Assembly: GCA_963682085.1 (NCBI GenBank)
Contig: OY821614.1
Location: 682,001 to 746,000, forward strand
From: Thiodubiliella sp900128405
GTDB taxonomy: Bacteria > Pseudomonadota > Gammaproteobacteria > PS1 > Pseudothioglobaceae
Length of the DNA stretch: 64,000 bases
Direction of reading: 5' to 3'
The stretch's first letter is position 1, and each line of letters starts with the position of its first letter. Positions 35,900 through 44,842 of this stretch are shown in pieces. Both the position numbers and the translations under genes were made by a program. The notes under the pieces were generated by a model that worked only from the letters and a program-made list of their open reading frames with translations, was not told the DNA's origin and did no database searches.

Positions 35900-38061
35900 T
35901 TAAACAAATCGGCGTTTTCTTCTGATTAGATAATAAGCACTTAACACTATTAACAAAATAAAGCCCATATCAAATCTAGCTGGAGCATTAGGATTGTAAA
36001 CACAACCACCACTACTACTACCGCTAGAATCTGCAGAATCTGAGGGTAGAAGTAGGTGTTGCGATTGAAATAGTGCTTGCAACCACACCATTGGCATCAC
36101 CAGTGTTATCGGATTGAGTGCCATCGGTATCGTTTGCACCGCCATCTTTGATGGTTAATTTAAGGCAAGTTGCACCTGTGATTAATCCAGCCTCCCAACT
36201 ATCATCAGTGCAAGTTGCACTTGTTTTTGATTGGATTATATTATTAGCATCAACTTCAAAATTAGCCCAGCCAGTTGCTAATGAATACCTACGCAACTCT
36301 GCCTCTTTAGGGATTATGGCAGTAAGTTCAATAATCACTTCGGTGGTAGCACCAACAGCACTTAAGCCTTCAACGACATAATCGTAAATATCTCCAGTGG
36401 ACATTGTATCGCTGGTGTTATCGGTCAAATTATTCCCTGTAACATAAGTTTCCATTTGAGTAAGGGTTAAGCGTCCAGAATCTTTGCCCATTTTTCCCAT
36501 AACGCCTAGCAATATCCTAGTGTCTACTGGGCTGGTGATTTTTTTATTCGTTCCTGCAAGTAATTCATTGTTACTATGTCCTGATTCTTCGCTATCGGAA
36601 ATACCATTGTTATTTACATCTGTCCAATCGCTAGGACGAGTATCAACCAATTCAAGTTTCAAAACTCTTTCTGATGAATGTGTGTTGGCTGTAGCCTTTA
36701 ATGTAATGGTTAGAATACCAATATCTATATTAGCAGGATTAAAAACAAAAGCTACATCATTGTCCTCACTTGTATCAGTAACATTGAAATTGTTACTCCA
36801 TTCATAAGTTTTTGCGATTACTGTAGCGTGGACAGTAACGGCTCCACCTGTTTTACTAATCACCCGACCTTGATTGTTACCTTGAGTTATGGTGAATTGC
36901 TTAATCACTGGAGCAATGTCGGGGACACTGGTTATTACGGCAATAGTAAAGGCTTTTGTGGTAGGGGCGTTAGTGCCGTCATCGGCAGTGATGTTGATGT
37001 CCATATTGCCAACAGTGTCAATAATGACATTGGTTTTTAACTTTCGGTTACGGTAATAGTAGTGCTGAGACTGGTGGAAGTTTCATAGCCTATGGCGGTG
37101 TTAAGTTTGAGTTTATTGCTGTCAAGGGTAAAGGCGGTGTTGCTATTGGTATAGGTAAAGATATCATCCACATCGGCATCAGTGGCAGAGAGTGTGCCTA
37201 TTTCGGTGCCAGTGGCGGTGTTTTCAGCAATGGTGCGACTGCCTGTGAGGGTAATAGCAGTAGGAGTTTCATCGTTAAGGTCAATAAGGTTGACGGTGAT
37301 GGTTTGTTCGACATTTTTATCTTCCCCATCGCCTGTGGTGGCTTTGACTTTGGCGGTGTAGGATTTTGTGTTGCTTTCAAAGTCGGTGGTGGCACCATTA
37401 AATGTTAGGGTGGTGCCAGTAAGGCTGAATAAACCGCTGGTGTTTTCAATTAGGTTGAAAGTAGCATTGGTGTCGTTAGCAACGAGGGTGTGGTTACTGG
37501 GTGCACCTTCATTTACATTTATGCTATTGGTAGAAGTGATAGCTAGGGTGTTGGGGCAATATTCCCAACAGAGGTTAATAATTTGTTGGGGCAACCATTC
37601 ATTATCACCTCGAATGAAGGAACCTTGATCGGTGGCGACTGGGTCATTATTATATGCTGTAGTTATGGTGAATACTCTATTACCTCGGCTATTAAAATCG
37701 TTTTTAATGGCATTAATAGCATTAGCTCCTATTGCCACATCCCAAATTTGTATAGAGTAGTGGTCTCTTGGAGTGTAATATGCCCCAATTTGATAAGTTC
37801 GTCTGATGAATCGCCAACACCATTGCTGGCAGATGCAACAAACATATGTGTAAATAAAATTTGAGTACCTGCACTATTTTTAAGGGGTATAGCACTGATT
37901 TGCATTGCAGAAAAGTTATCCAAATATACTCGTATAACATTGTTAGTGTCACTGACGATAAACTTAGTGTCTTTAGTAGCTTGCGTAAAGTCAAGGGCAA
38001 ATGCCTGCGAGGTAAATAGACCGAATAAAACGGTAATGATAAAACGATTAAATCTGTTCAT
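35900..38061 (-). pseudogene. surface protein with cadherin-like and choice-of-anchor domains, broken by three frameshifts
   Basis: Joining three or four overlapping minus-strand frames gives one protein of about 720 residues. It starts at 38061 with signal MNRFNRFIITVLFGLFTSQAFA and a GGAG ribosome site. Two cadherin-like repeats follow (IDLNDETPTAITLTG...IGTLSATDADVDDIFTY). Next comes a segment like the choice-of-anchor U domain (YSLATGWANFEVDANN...CLKLTIKDGGANDTDG). The C-terminus is a sorting signal with GGC, NPNAPARFD, a membrane helix and RRKRR, resembling JDVT-CTERM. Breaks lie near 37775 (a G-run; one extra G restores frame), near 37040 and near 36050 (a C-run). All are single-base events in short runs, so decay, programmed slippage or sequencing error are possible. 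Confidence 0.75.
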
Positions 38062-38505
38062 AATAAACTCCGTAATTAAAAATAAAATAGTGCTAGAAAC
38101 AAAACTTAGCACTTGTAAAGACTGGCTTTTGGCGCCACTGGGCAAGCCTGTTAAATTTGGGTAAAATCCTTGGTAGGATAGAATTTTGTGAAGTTTTTTT
38201 AAGAAGAAAAATAGAGTCAAATATTTTTTCTACAGTATTAATGGCAAAATATTTAATACTAAATGCACAAAATTGGTATTTCAAGGGAGCATTTTTGACA
38301 CTATTTGTGAAAATATCTTGTTGAATATAGGAAGTGCCGATACTATTTGTAGAAGTGCGGTTACTATTTTTTCGCCTAAGAGTATTAAATAAAATTAAAC
38401 TGACATTAAATAAAGCGACAAAAAAACCACAAATAAAGTGGCTAATAATAGTGCGTAGAAGAGTAAATGCCGTTCGGCTTGAATTAAACCTAGTTGTTGC
38501 TAAAT
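38062..38505. other. intergenic region upstream of the surface-protein gene
   Basis: An open frame on each strand covers part of this stretch, but neither shows family resemblance or plausible composition. The region probably contains the 5' leader and promoter of the surface-protein gene. I see no transposase remnant that I can support. Confidence 0.4.
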
Positions 38506-38590
38506 TGCGGTGCGGTGCGGTGCGGTGCGGTGCGGTGCGGTGCGGTGCGGTGCGGTGCGGTGCGGTGCGGTGCGGTGCGGTGCGGTGCGG
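38506..38590. repeat. 17 perfect copies of the pentanucleotide TGCGG
   Basis: The tract consists of 85 bases of uninterrupted 5-bp units in a region that is otherwise AT-rich. A unit of five changes reading frame with each gain or loss, the typical behaviour of slippage-prone contingency loci. Frames cross it on both strands (peptide repeats PHRTA on the minus strand, RCGAV on the plus strand), but no convincing gene is attached. It lies about 450 bases upstream of the frame-broken surface-protein gene. Confidence 0.97.
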
Positions 38591-38968
38591 TAAGTATGTG
38601 TATTCATAAGCACTGTATTGTTCCATAAAATAAATATTTATGTGGTTTTTTTTGAGTTTTTTTTATACAAAGCACCCTCGAATCCACGCTATTCGTGGAA
38701 AGAGAGTATTTGCCAGATAATAACAAAGACTGATAGAATCTGTGTAGTGAATCATTACACAATAATGTAAAGTAGGGAAGGGTTTGTAACCCTTCCTAGG
38801 GTTGCAAGCCTCTCCCTCCTTACAAAAATTGACGGGGGAAAGGAAGGGTTACAAACCCTTCCCTACTTATGAGGGCGGGGGTAATGTTTGTGGGGGCTTT
38901 ATTGGGTTTTTTGTTTAGTGGGGGTTTTGTGTTAAAATTGGATTTTTTTTGTGTGTAGGGTGAGTGAG
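38591..38968. other. intergenic region with hairpins between the pentamer tract and the coiled-coil gene
   Basis: It contains a small hairpin (TCCACG/CGTGGA at 38683-38699) and a large inverted repeat described separately. The last 80 bases are G- and T-rich. No gene was seen. Confidence 0.5.
38770..38868. repeat. large inverted repeat with perfect 27-bp arms
   Basis: The arms at 38770-38796 and 38842-38868 are perfect inverted copies around a loop of about 45 bases. Each arm is itself palindromic (AAGGGTT-TGT-AACCCTT), so the element can fold as two small hairpins or one long one. The layout recalls REP/BIME-type intergenic elements or a mini-transposon. Confidence 0.9.
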
Positions 38969-39361
38969 ATGGATAAGACGAAAGTGGATGATATGTTAAT
39001 TGAGATGATTACGCCTAAGGTTAAGGAGATTGAGGAGAATTTTTCTCAGGGTAAGGGGCTTTCTCAGGATGATATTAATACTTTGCTGTTGAAATCGCAG
39101 TATAACCATATTAATCATTTGGATTTGAAGCTGAATGAGGTTACGCACAGTGCGGTGGCACTTGAGGGGAAGTTTGATAAAAAGTTTGTGGCACTTGAGG
39201 GGAAGTTTGACAGAAAGTTTGTGGCGCTTGAAGCGAAGTTTGAGCTACTTGCTGAGAAGGTGGAACATTCTATTCAGAAGGCGTTAAATAGAAATATGTG
39301 GTCTTTGTTTGCAATAATGGGATTCTTTTTGACGCTTTCTAAGATTATTGATAAGTTTTAA
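38969..39361 (+). CDS. small coiled-coil protein with C-terminal membrane anchor
   Basis: The 130-residue product has a helical, charged N-terminal half and three tandem 11-residue repeats (VALEGKFDKKF, VALEGKFDRKF, VALEAKFELLA). A membrane helix near the end follows (NMWSLFAIMGFFLTLSKII). An in-frame GTG six codons upstream exists, but AGGGTGAG just before the ATG at 38969 supports that start. Codon use is richer in G than in neighbouring genes (many AAG, GAG, GGG), and the region upstream is repeat-laden, so it may be recently acquired. Similar coiled-coil anchor proteins are of unknown function. Confidence 0.6.
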   Translation: MDKTKVDDMLIEMITPKVKEIEENFSQGKGLSQDDINTLLLKSQYNHINHLDLKLNEVTHSAVALEGKFDKKFVALEGKFDRKFVALEAKFELLAEKVEHSIQKALNRNMWSLFAIMGFFLTLSKIIDKF

Positions 39362-39402
39362 GTCGTATTTCGGTCTGTTGACATAAACTTTGCTTATTAC
39401 TA

Positions 39403-40497
39403 GTGATACATTTTGAAAAAATATCTCAACAGCAATTTTTGCAAGAATATTGGCAAAAAAAACCCTTGTTAATTAAACAGGCTTTGCCTGATTTTATTTC
39501 TCCGATTACATCCGATGAGTTGGCTGGACTGGCACTTGAAGAGGTGTTTGAATCTCGACTAATTACAGGTTGTGCAGGGGCGGCGTGGTCATTGCGTAAT
39601 GGGGCTTTTACGGAGCAGGATTTTTTGAATATGCCAGCCCGAGATTGGACACTGTTGGTGCAAGGAGTGGACAGGTATATTGATGAGGTGGGTGATTTGG
39701 TCTCGCACTTTGATTTTATTCCTCGATGGCGTTTTGATGATGTGATGATTTCTTATGCTACGACAGGTGGGAGTGTGGGGCCACATTTTGATTATTATGA
39801 TGTATTTTTATTGCAAGGAACGGGAAAAAGGCGTTGGCATTTGAGTGCAAAAAATTGTGAGATGGGGAATTATTTAGCAGGGGTTCCGTTGAGAATTATG
39901 GATAAATTTGAAGCAGAGCAGGTGTTTGTTGTTGAGCCGGGAGATGTGCTTTATGTACCACCAAAAGTGGCGCATCATGGCGTGAGTTTGGATGAAAATT
40001 GCACAACGCTGTCTTTTGGGTATCGGGCTTATGGAGCGTGTGAATTGTTTGAGTTTATGGACAGGCCTTGTCCTGATGGGATGAAAACCGATTATTACCA
40101 AGATCCGCAGTGGCGTGATATCGGGCAGCCTGCATTGATTCCTGATAGTGCTATTCGGCAAGCACAAATTTTGCTGGACATTGACAGTATGCAGTTTGCC
40201 CAATTTGTAACAAAGTTGGATGCGATGGATGTGCAGACTTTGCAATTATTTGAGTATGAAAATCAAGATGAAGACTTTGATGTGTGCGGTCGTTATCAAC
40301 TTTATTCTGTATGTAAGATTGCTTATTTGCAAGAAAATAATGCGGTTCGGATGTTTGTGAATGGGGAGGAAGTTGAGTTTAAAGGGGTTGATAAAGGGGA
40401 TTTGATGAATTTTTGTAACAAACGGCGTGTTGATTCGTTACATTGTTCAGAACTCGCTAAACAACTGTTTGAGCAAAATCTAATCTTTTTAATGTAA
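39403..40497 (+). CDS. roxA: JmjC-type ribosomal protein L16 arginine hydroxylase
   Basis: The 364-residue iron(II)/2-oxoglutarate oxygenase resembles E. coli YcfD/RoxA, which hydroxylates an arginine of ribosomal protein L16. The start region QQFLQEYWQKKPLLIKQALP is characteristic. The metal site HxD is in GGSVGPHFDYYDVFLLQ, and the distal histidine is in VPPKVAHHGVSL. A C-terminal winged-helix part follows. Translation starts at GTG. The DMT exporter gene begins two bases after the stop. Confidence 0.92.
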   Translation: MIHFEKISQQQFLQEYWQKKPLLIKQALPDFISPITSDELAGLALEEVFESRLITGCAGAAWSLRNGAFTEQDFLNMPARDWTLLVQGVDRYIDEVGDLVSHFDFIPRWRFDDVMISYATTGGSVGPHFDYYDVFLLQGTGKRRWHLSAKNCEMGNYLAGVPLRIMDKFEAEQVFVVEPGDVLYVPPKVAHHGVSLDENCTTLSFGYRAYGACELFEFMDRPCPDGMKTDYYQDPQWRDIGQPALIPDSAIRQAQILLDIDSMQFAQFVTKLDAMDVQTLQLFEYENQDEDFDVCGRYQLYSVCKIAYLQENNAVRMFVNGEEVEFKGVDKGDLMNFCNKRRVDSLHCSELAKQLFEQNLIFLM

Positions 40498-40499
40498 CA

Positions 40500-41366
40500 A
40501 TGCCAATAACACTGGTTTTTTTATCCGTTGTTGCCATTTGGTCAACTACCCCACTTGCAATTGTTTGGTCAACGCTTGGTAGCAGTCATAGTTTTGGTGT
40601 TGCTGCAAGAATGGTGCTTGGGCTTAGTATTTGTTTATTGCTACTGCTAATAAAAAAGCAAAAACTCACTTTAACGCCGTTAAGTTTGTGGAACTATTGG
40701 TATGCTGGTTTGGGTGTATTTATTACCATGAGTTTGATTTATTATGCTTCACAAAATCTGGCCTCTGGTGTTATCTCTATAATATTTGGTTTAACGCCTA
40801 TTGTAACTGGGGTATTTGCACTAATATTGCTGAGAGATAAATTTTTTGGTTTTAACAAAATGATTGGCTTGCTGTTAGGTTTGAGTGGATTGATTGTTAT
40901 TTTTTCTCATTCTTTAGTGGAATCAACAGACCTTGTTCGTGGGCTTTTAGCAGTTACCTTGGGCATGGCTTTTCAGGCGTTTATATCGGTCAAACTCAAA
41001 CAAATCAACGCCCAAATTTCAGTATTAGAAACCACCACAGGTGCCTTGTTGTTTAGCACTCCTTTATTTGTTATTATGTGGCTTTTCAGTGAAGGTTCGG
41101 TGCCTGAAATCACCCTTAAAGGCGTGCTCTCTATAGGTTATTTATCTACATTTGGCTCGGTCGCTGGCTTTATGTCTTATTACTATTTAATCAAGCACGC
41201 TAGCGTGAGGGTGGTGGGCATTGTGCCACTGATAACCCCTGTTTTTGCTTTGCTATTGGGGTCGTTATTTAACAACGAAACCCTTTCGTTAATGCAGGTT
41301 GGTGGCATCGTCCTTGTGTTAACTGGTTTAGGCTATTACGAATATGGGGCAAAGGCCTCGAAATAG
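40500..41366 (+). CDS. EamA-family (DMT superfamily) transporter
   Basis: The 288-residue protein has ten hydrophobic helices in two EamA repeats (first from FLSVVAIWSTTPLAIVW, second from RGLLAVTLGMAFQAFISVK). Members export amino acids or other small metabolites by proton exchange, but the substrate cannot be inferred. It follows roxA by two bases and is convergent with the HopJ-like gene. Confidence 0.88.
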   Translation: MPITLVFLSVVAIWSTTPLAIVWSTLGSSHSFGVAARMVLGLSICLLLLLIKKQKLTLTPLSLWNYWYAGLGVFITMSLIYYASQNLASGVISIIFGLTPIVTGVFALILLRDKFFGFNKMIGLLLGLSGLIVIFSHSLVESTDLVRGLLAVTLGMAFQAFISVKLKQINAQISVLETTTGALLFSTPLFVIMWLFSEGSVPEITLKGVLSIGYLSTFGSVAGFMSYYYLIKHASVRVVGIVPLITPVFALLLGSLFNNETLSLMQVGGIVLVLTGLGYYEYGAKASK

Positions 41367-41373
41367 GATTGTT

Positions 41374-41712
41374 TTATTTCTTAACAAGTGCTGAGGATTT
41401 AAACTGTAAACCTTTCCAACCGTAAGTAATAAAATTGCGGATATTTTGGTGTGCAGTGCCTTGAGGGTCGTTAAGAACGGCTTGGTAGTGTTCGCCAAAG
41501 CAATGTAGTGTTTCCAAAGGAGTTAATTGATGGATAATGGCAAAGCCAAATAATTTAGCACTCCCTTGGTTCTCATTCTCAGAATTTTCAAGCGTGCCAT
41601 TAATGAACGGTGCTGGCGTATAGTCGAAGTTAGCTTCAATTAACTCCATTAAGTCTGCAAACTTCATTGCTGCACCTGTTCTAAGTTCTTTTAAATACGC
41701 TTCTTGTGTCAT
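41374..41712 (-). CDS. HopJ-family protein
   Basis: The 112-residue protein matches the HopJ family (FADLMELIEANFDYTPAPFINGTLEN, then LFGFAIIHQLTPLETLHCFGEHY and NIRNFITYGWKGLQF). The family takes its name from a Pseudomonas type III effector candidate but is widespread in free-living gammaproteobacteria lacking such systems. No secretion genes are present here, so a cytosolic housekeeping role is more likely. It lies 12 bases after aceE and may be co-transcribed. Confidence 0.85.
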   Translation of the reverse strand: MTQEAYLKELRTGAAMKFADLMELIEANFDYTPAPFINGTLENSENENQGSAKLFGFAIIHQLTPLETLHCFGEHYQAVLNDPQGTAHQNIRNFITYGWKGLQFKSSALVKK

Positions 41713-41724
41713 TTTTCCACCTTG

Positions 41725-44367
41725 TTATACCGTCATTGGATTTGACTTCTTTATATCGACACCATATTTTTTAATTGCATTGGTAACGATGGATGCATCC
41801 ATTTTTCCTTCATCAACTAAGGCTTTAAGCGTGGCAATTGTCACATAATTGGCATCAACTTCAAAGAAATCTCTAAGGGCAGCCCGTGAATCTGAACGAC
41901 CAAAACCGTCTGTGCCTAGAACTTCATAGCGATTGGGGATGTATTTACGCACTTGTTCGGCGTAATTACGCATATAGTCGGTGGTGGCAATTACAGGGCC
42001 TTTTGCATCCGCTAGACATTGGGTGATGTAAGGTACTTTGGGTGTGGTGGTGCTAAATCTGTTTTCTCGGTCAATCGCTTGTGCTTCACGGGTTAACTCA
42101 TTGAAACTGGTTACTGACCAAATATTAGATTTCACGCCCCAATCGTCTGCCAACATTTGTGCAGCTTTTTCGACTTCTCTGAGAATGGTGCCGCTACCAA
42201 GTAATTGCACTTCTGCATCGGAATCGCCACGCAACTGGTAGATGCCTTTAATAATCCCTTCTTCTGTGCCTACTGGCATTTCTGGATGGGTATAAAGTTC
42301 ATTCATAACGGTAATATAGTAAAAAATATTGTCGTGTTTTTCATACATCCGATGCAGTCCGCTACGAACAATTACCGCCAATTCATAGCCATAAGTTGGG
42401 TCATACGAAACGCAATTTGGAATAGTATTAGCAACAATATGTGAATCTCCATCTTCATGCTGCAACCCTTCGCCGTTTAGTGTTGTGCGTCCTGCTGTGC
42501 CACCAATTAAAAAGCCTTTGGCTTGCATATCGCCTGCCGCCCAAATCAAATCACCTACGCGTTGAAAGCCAAATTTGGAATAGTAAATATAAAACGGAAT
42601 CATGGTAGTATTATGTGTGGCATAAGCCGTGGCAGCGGCAATCCAATCAGAAACTGCACCTGCTTCGTTAATGCCCTCTTGTAATACTTGACCTTTTTTG
42701 TCTTCCTTATACCACATTACTTTGTCGGAATCTTCAGGTTGATAAAGTTGCCCTGAGGCAGAATAAATACCAAGTTGCCTAAATAACCCTTCCATACCAA
42801 AAGTGCGTGCTTCATCAGGGACAATAGGCACAATTTTAGTGCCCAGTTGTTTGTCACGAACCAGCAGTGCCATGATACGATTCAGTGCCATTGTGGTTGA
42901 AAGTTCACGGTCTCCACTGGATTTTAACAATGCATCAAAAACACTGAGTTCTGGTGTATTCAATGTTTCCAATTCAAACGAGCGAACGGGCAGTGAGCCA
43001 CCTAATTTTTGGCGTTGGGCATTCATATAAACCATTTCTTCACTGTCGTCGGCTGGCTTGTAAAAATTTAACTGTTTAACATCTTCTTTGGTAACAGGTA
43101 TATCAAATCGCTTGGCAAATTTTTCAACTTGCTCAAGTCCGAGTTTTTTCTGAGAATGTGTGGTATTTTGACCTTCGCCTGCTTCACCCATGCCATAACC
43201 TTTAACTGTTTTGGCTAAAATAACTGTTGGTTTATCGCTACAGGCTTTGGCGGCGTGATAGGCTTGGAAGACTTTAAAAGGGTCATGTCCACCACGATTA
43301 AGCGCATAAATATCATCGTCACTAAGGTCTTCAACCATTGACAATAATTCTGGATATTTGCCAAAAAAATGTTTACGCACATAAGCACCATCTTTGGCTT
43401 TATAGGCTTGATATTCGCCATCCACCACTTCTTCCATACGCTTTTTAAGCAATCCAGTATTATCCTTAGCGAGCAACTTGTCCCACTCGCCACCCCAAAT
43501 CACTTTCAATACATTCCAGCCTGCACCTCGAAACATACCTTCTAATTCTTGAATAATTTTACCGTTACCACGCACGGGACCGTCTAGGCGTTGTAAATTA
43601 CAATTAATCACAAAAATCAAGTTATCCAATTTCTCACGACCTGCTAAAGAAATAGCACCCAACGATTCGGGCTCATCCATCTCACCATCACCCAAATACG
43701 CCCAAACTGTGCGTTTATCAGTTGGTTGAATATCACGATGATGCAAATACTTCATAAACCGTGCTTGATAAATCGCCATAATTGGCCCTAATCCCATTGA
43801 AACAGTTGGAAATTGCCAAAAATCAGGCATTAACCATGGGTGTGGATACGAACTTAATCCATCTTTTCCTGCCTCTTGACGGAATAACAACATTTGTGCC
43901 TCAGTGATACGCCCTTCTAAAAAGGCACGAGAATAAATACCCGGTGAAATGTGTCCTTGAAAAAAGATTAAATCCGCACCCTGCTCGGCATCGGGTCCTC
44001 TATAAAAATGATTAAAACCCACTTCATACAAAGTTGCACTAGAGGCAAAAGAGGCAATATGTCCACCCAAATCATACGGTAATTGATTAGCCTTCACTAC
44101 CATTACCATTGCATTCCAGCGAACAATTGCTGAGATTTTCTCCTCAATATCAGCGTTAATATCTGTTACTACTTCTTTATCTTTGACAATGCTATTAAGA
44201 TAAGCAGTATTAACGCCTGTCGGCAAATCCATTCCTTCTTGATGTGCCATATCCATTAATTTATTCAATAAAAATTTAGCACGGTCATCACCCTCAACAC
44301 GGGCAACGGATTTAAAGGCTTCTAGCCATTCTTGAGTTTCTAAAGGATCAATATCTTGAGTTGACAT
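41725..44367 (-). CDS. aceE: pyruvate dehydrogenase E1 component, homodimeric type
   Basis: The 880-residue thiamine-diphosphate enzyme decarboxylates pyruvate. The ThDP motif GDGEMDEPESLGAISLAG...NCNLQRLDG is near residues 230-270. Other AceE features are GVNTAYLNSI, the KTVKGYGMGEAGEGQNTTHSQKK loop, and the late FGRSDSRAALRDFFEVDA. E2 and E3 genes (aceF, lpd) normally follow, but here HopJ does, so they must lie elsewhere. The gene is intact and of normal length. Confidence 0.96.
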   Translation of the reverse strand: MSTQDIDPLETQEWLEAFKSVARVEGDDRAKFLLNKLMDMAHQEGMDLPTGVNTAYLNSIVKDKEVVTDINADIEEKISAIVRWNAMVMVVKANQLPYDLGGHIASFASSATLYEVGFNHFYRGPDAEQGADLIFFQGHISPGIYSRAFLEGRITEAQMLLFRQEAGKDGLSSYPHPWLMPDFWQFPTVSMGLGPIMAIYQARFMKYLHHRDIQPTDKRTVWAYLGDGEMDEPESLGAISLAGREKLDNLIFVINCNLQRLDGPVRGNGKIIQELEGMFRGAGWNVLKVIWGGEWDKLLAKDNTGLLKKRMEEVVDGEYQAYKAKDGAYVRKHFFGKYPELLSMVEDLSDDDIYALNRGGHDPFKVFQAYHAAKACSDKPTVILAKTVKGYGMGEAGEGQNTTHSQKKLGLEQVEKFAKRFDIPVTKEDVKQLNFYKPADDSEEMVYMNAQRQKLGGSLPVRSFELETLNTPELSVFDALLKSSGDRELSTTMALNRIMALLVRDKQLGTKIVPIVPDEARTFGMEGLFRQLGIYSASGQLYQPEDSDKVMWYKEDKKGQVLQEGINEAGAVSDWIAAATAYATHNTTMIPFYIYYSKFGFQRVGDLIWAAGDMQAKGFLIGGTAGRTTLNGEGLQHEDGDSHIVANTIPNCVSYDPTYGYELAVIVRSGLHRMYEKHDNIFYYITVMNELYTHPEMPVGTEEGIIKGIYQLRGDSDAEVQLLGSGTILREVEKAAQMLADDWGVKSNIWSVTSFNELTREAQAIDRENRFSTTTPKVPYITQCLADAKGPVIATTDYMRNYAEQVRKYIPNRYEVLGTDGFGRSDSRAALRDFFEVDANYVTIATLKALVDEGKMDASIVTNAIKKYGVDIKKSNPMTV

Positions 44368-44428
44368 ATATAAAATTATTAAAAATAAGAATGGGCTAAT
44401 TATCCCAAATTTAGGAAGCTTTAAAGGT

Positions 44429-44806
44429 TTACTTTATAAAATATTTTGTCAATAAAAGTGATGTAAAAAATCCTATAAAAGCCAATAAAATTTGCATCCC
44501 CTCTGATGCAGGATATACTATATTGCCTAGCATTCCACCTGCAAATAAGGCAAAAAGTGGTAGCATATAAAGTTGAAAAGCCCGATAAAACAATTCATTT
44601 GATGAAATTTCCAAAGTAATAAAATCACCAATTTTTACCCCATTTTGCAAGGGTTTGTTAAATACCGTATATTGTTCGAAATAATTCGCCAATATCCCCG
44701 TGCCACAGCCACTGCGTGCCTCACAACTGTGGCAACCTGATGAACGATTAACCTTGAGTTTCATCGTTTGATTTTCAATCTCAATCACTTTAAACTTTTC
44801 TTTCAT
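44429..44806 (-). CDS. rseC: RseC/MucC-family protein
   Basis: The 125-residue protein has an N-terminal cysteine cluster (SSGCHSCEARSGCGTG), a hydrophilic stretch with a conserved GDFITLEIS strand, and two membrane helices. In E. coli RseC belongs to the SoxR-reducing system and lies with rpoE-rseAB. Here it stands alone, divergent from the phosphohexomutase gene by 36 bases. Confidence 0.85.
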   Translation of the reverse strand: MKEKFKVIEIENQTMKLKVNRSSGCHSCEARSGCGTGILANYFEQYTVFNKPLQNGVKIGDFITLEISSNELFYRAFQLYMLPLFALFAGGMLGNIVYPASEGMQILLAFIGFFTSLLLTKYFIK

Positions 44807-44842
44807 TAAAATAAGCCTTGTTTTTTTTAATATTTTATCAGT

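Noticed and set aside
38334..38609. Plus-strand frame with RCGAV repeats
   Set aside because: Same reason; the peptide repeat follows from the 5-bp unit and the rest is basic low-complexity sequence.
38093..38626. Open frame through the pentamer tract (PHRTA repeats) on the minus strand
   Set aside because: No family resemblance, no credible ribosome site, composition like translated non-coding DNA. The repeats keep all frames open by themselves.
41374..41712. HopJ as evidence of a type III secretion effector
   Set aside because: The family is widespread without secretion systems and no such genes are present here.
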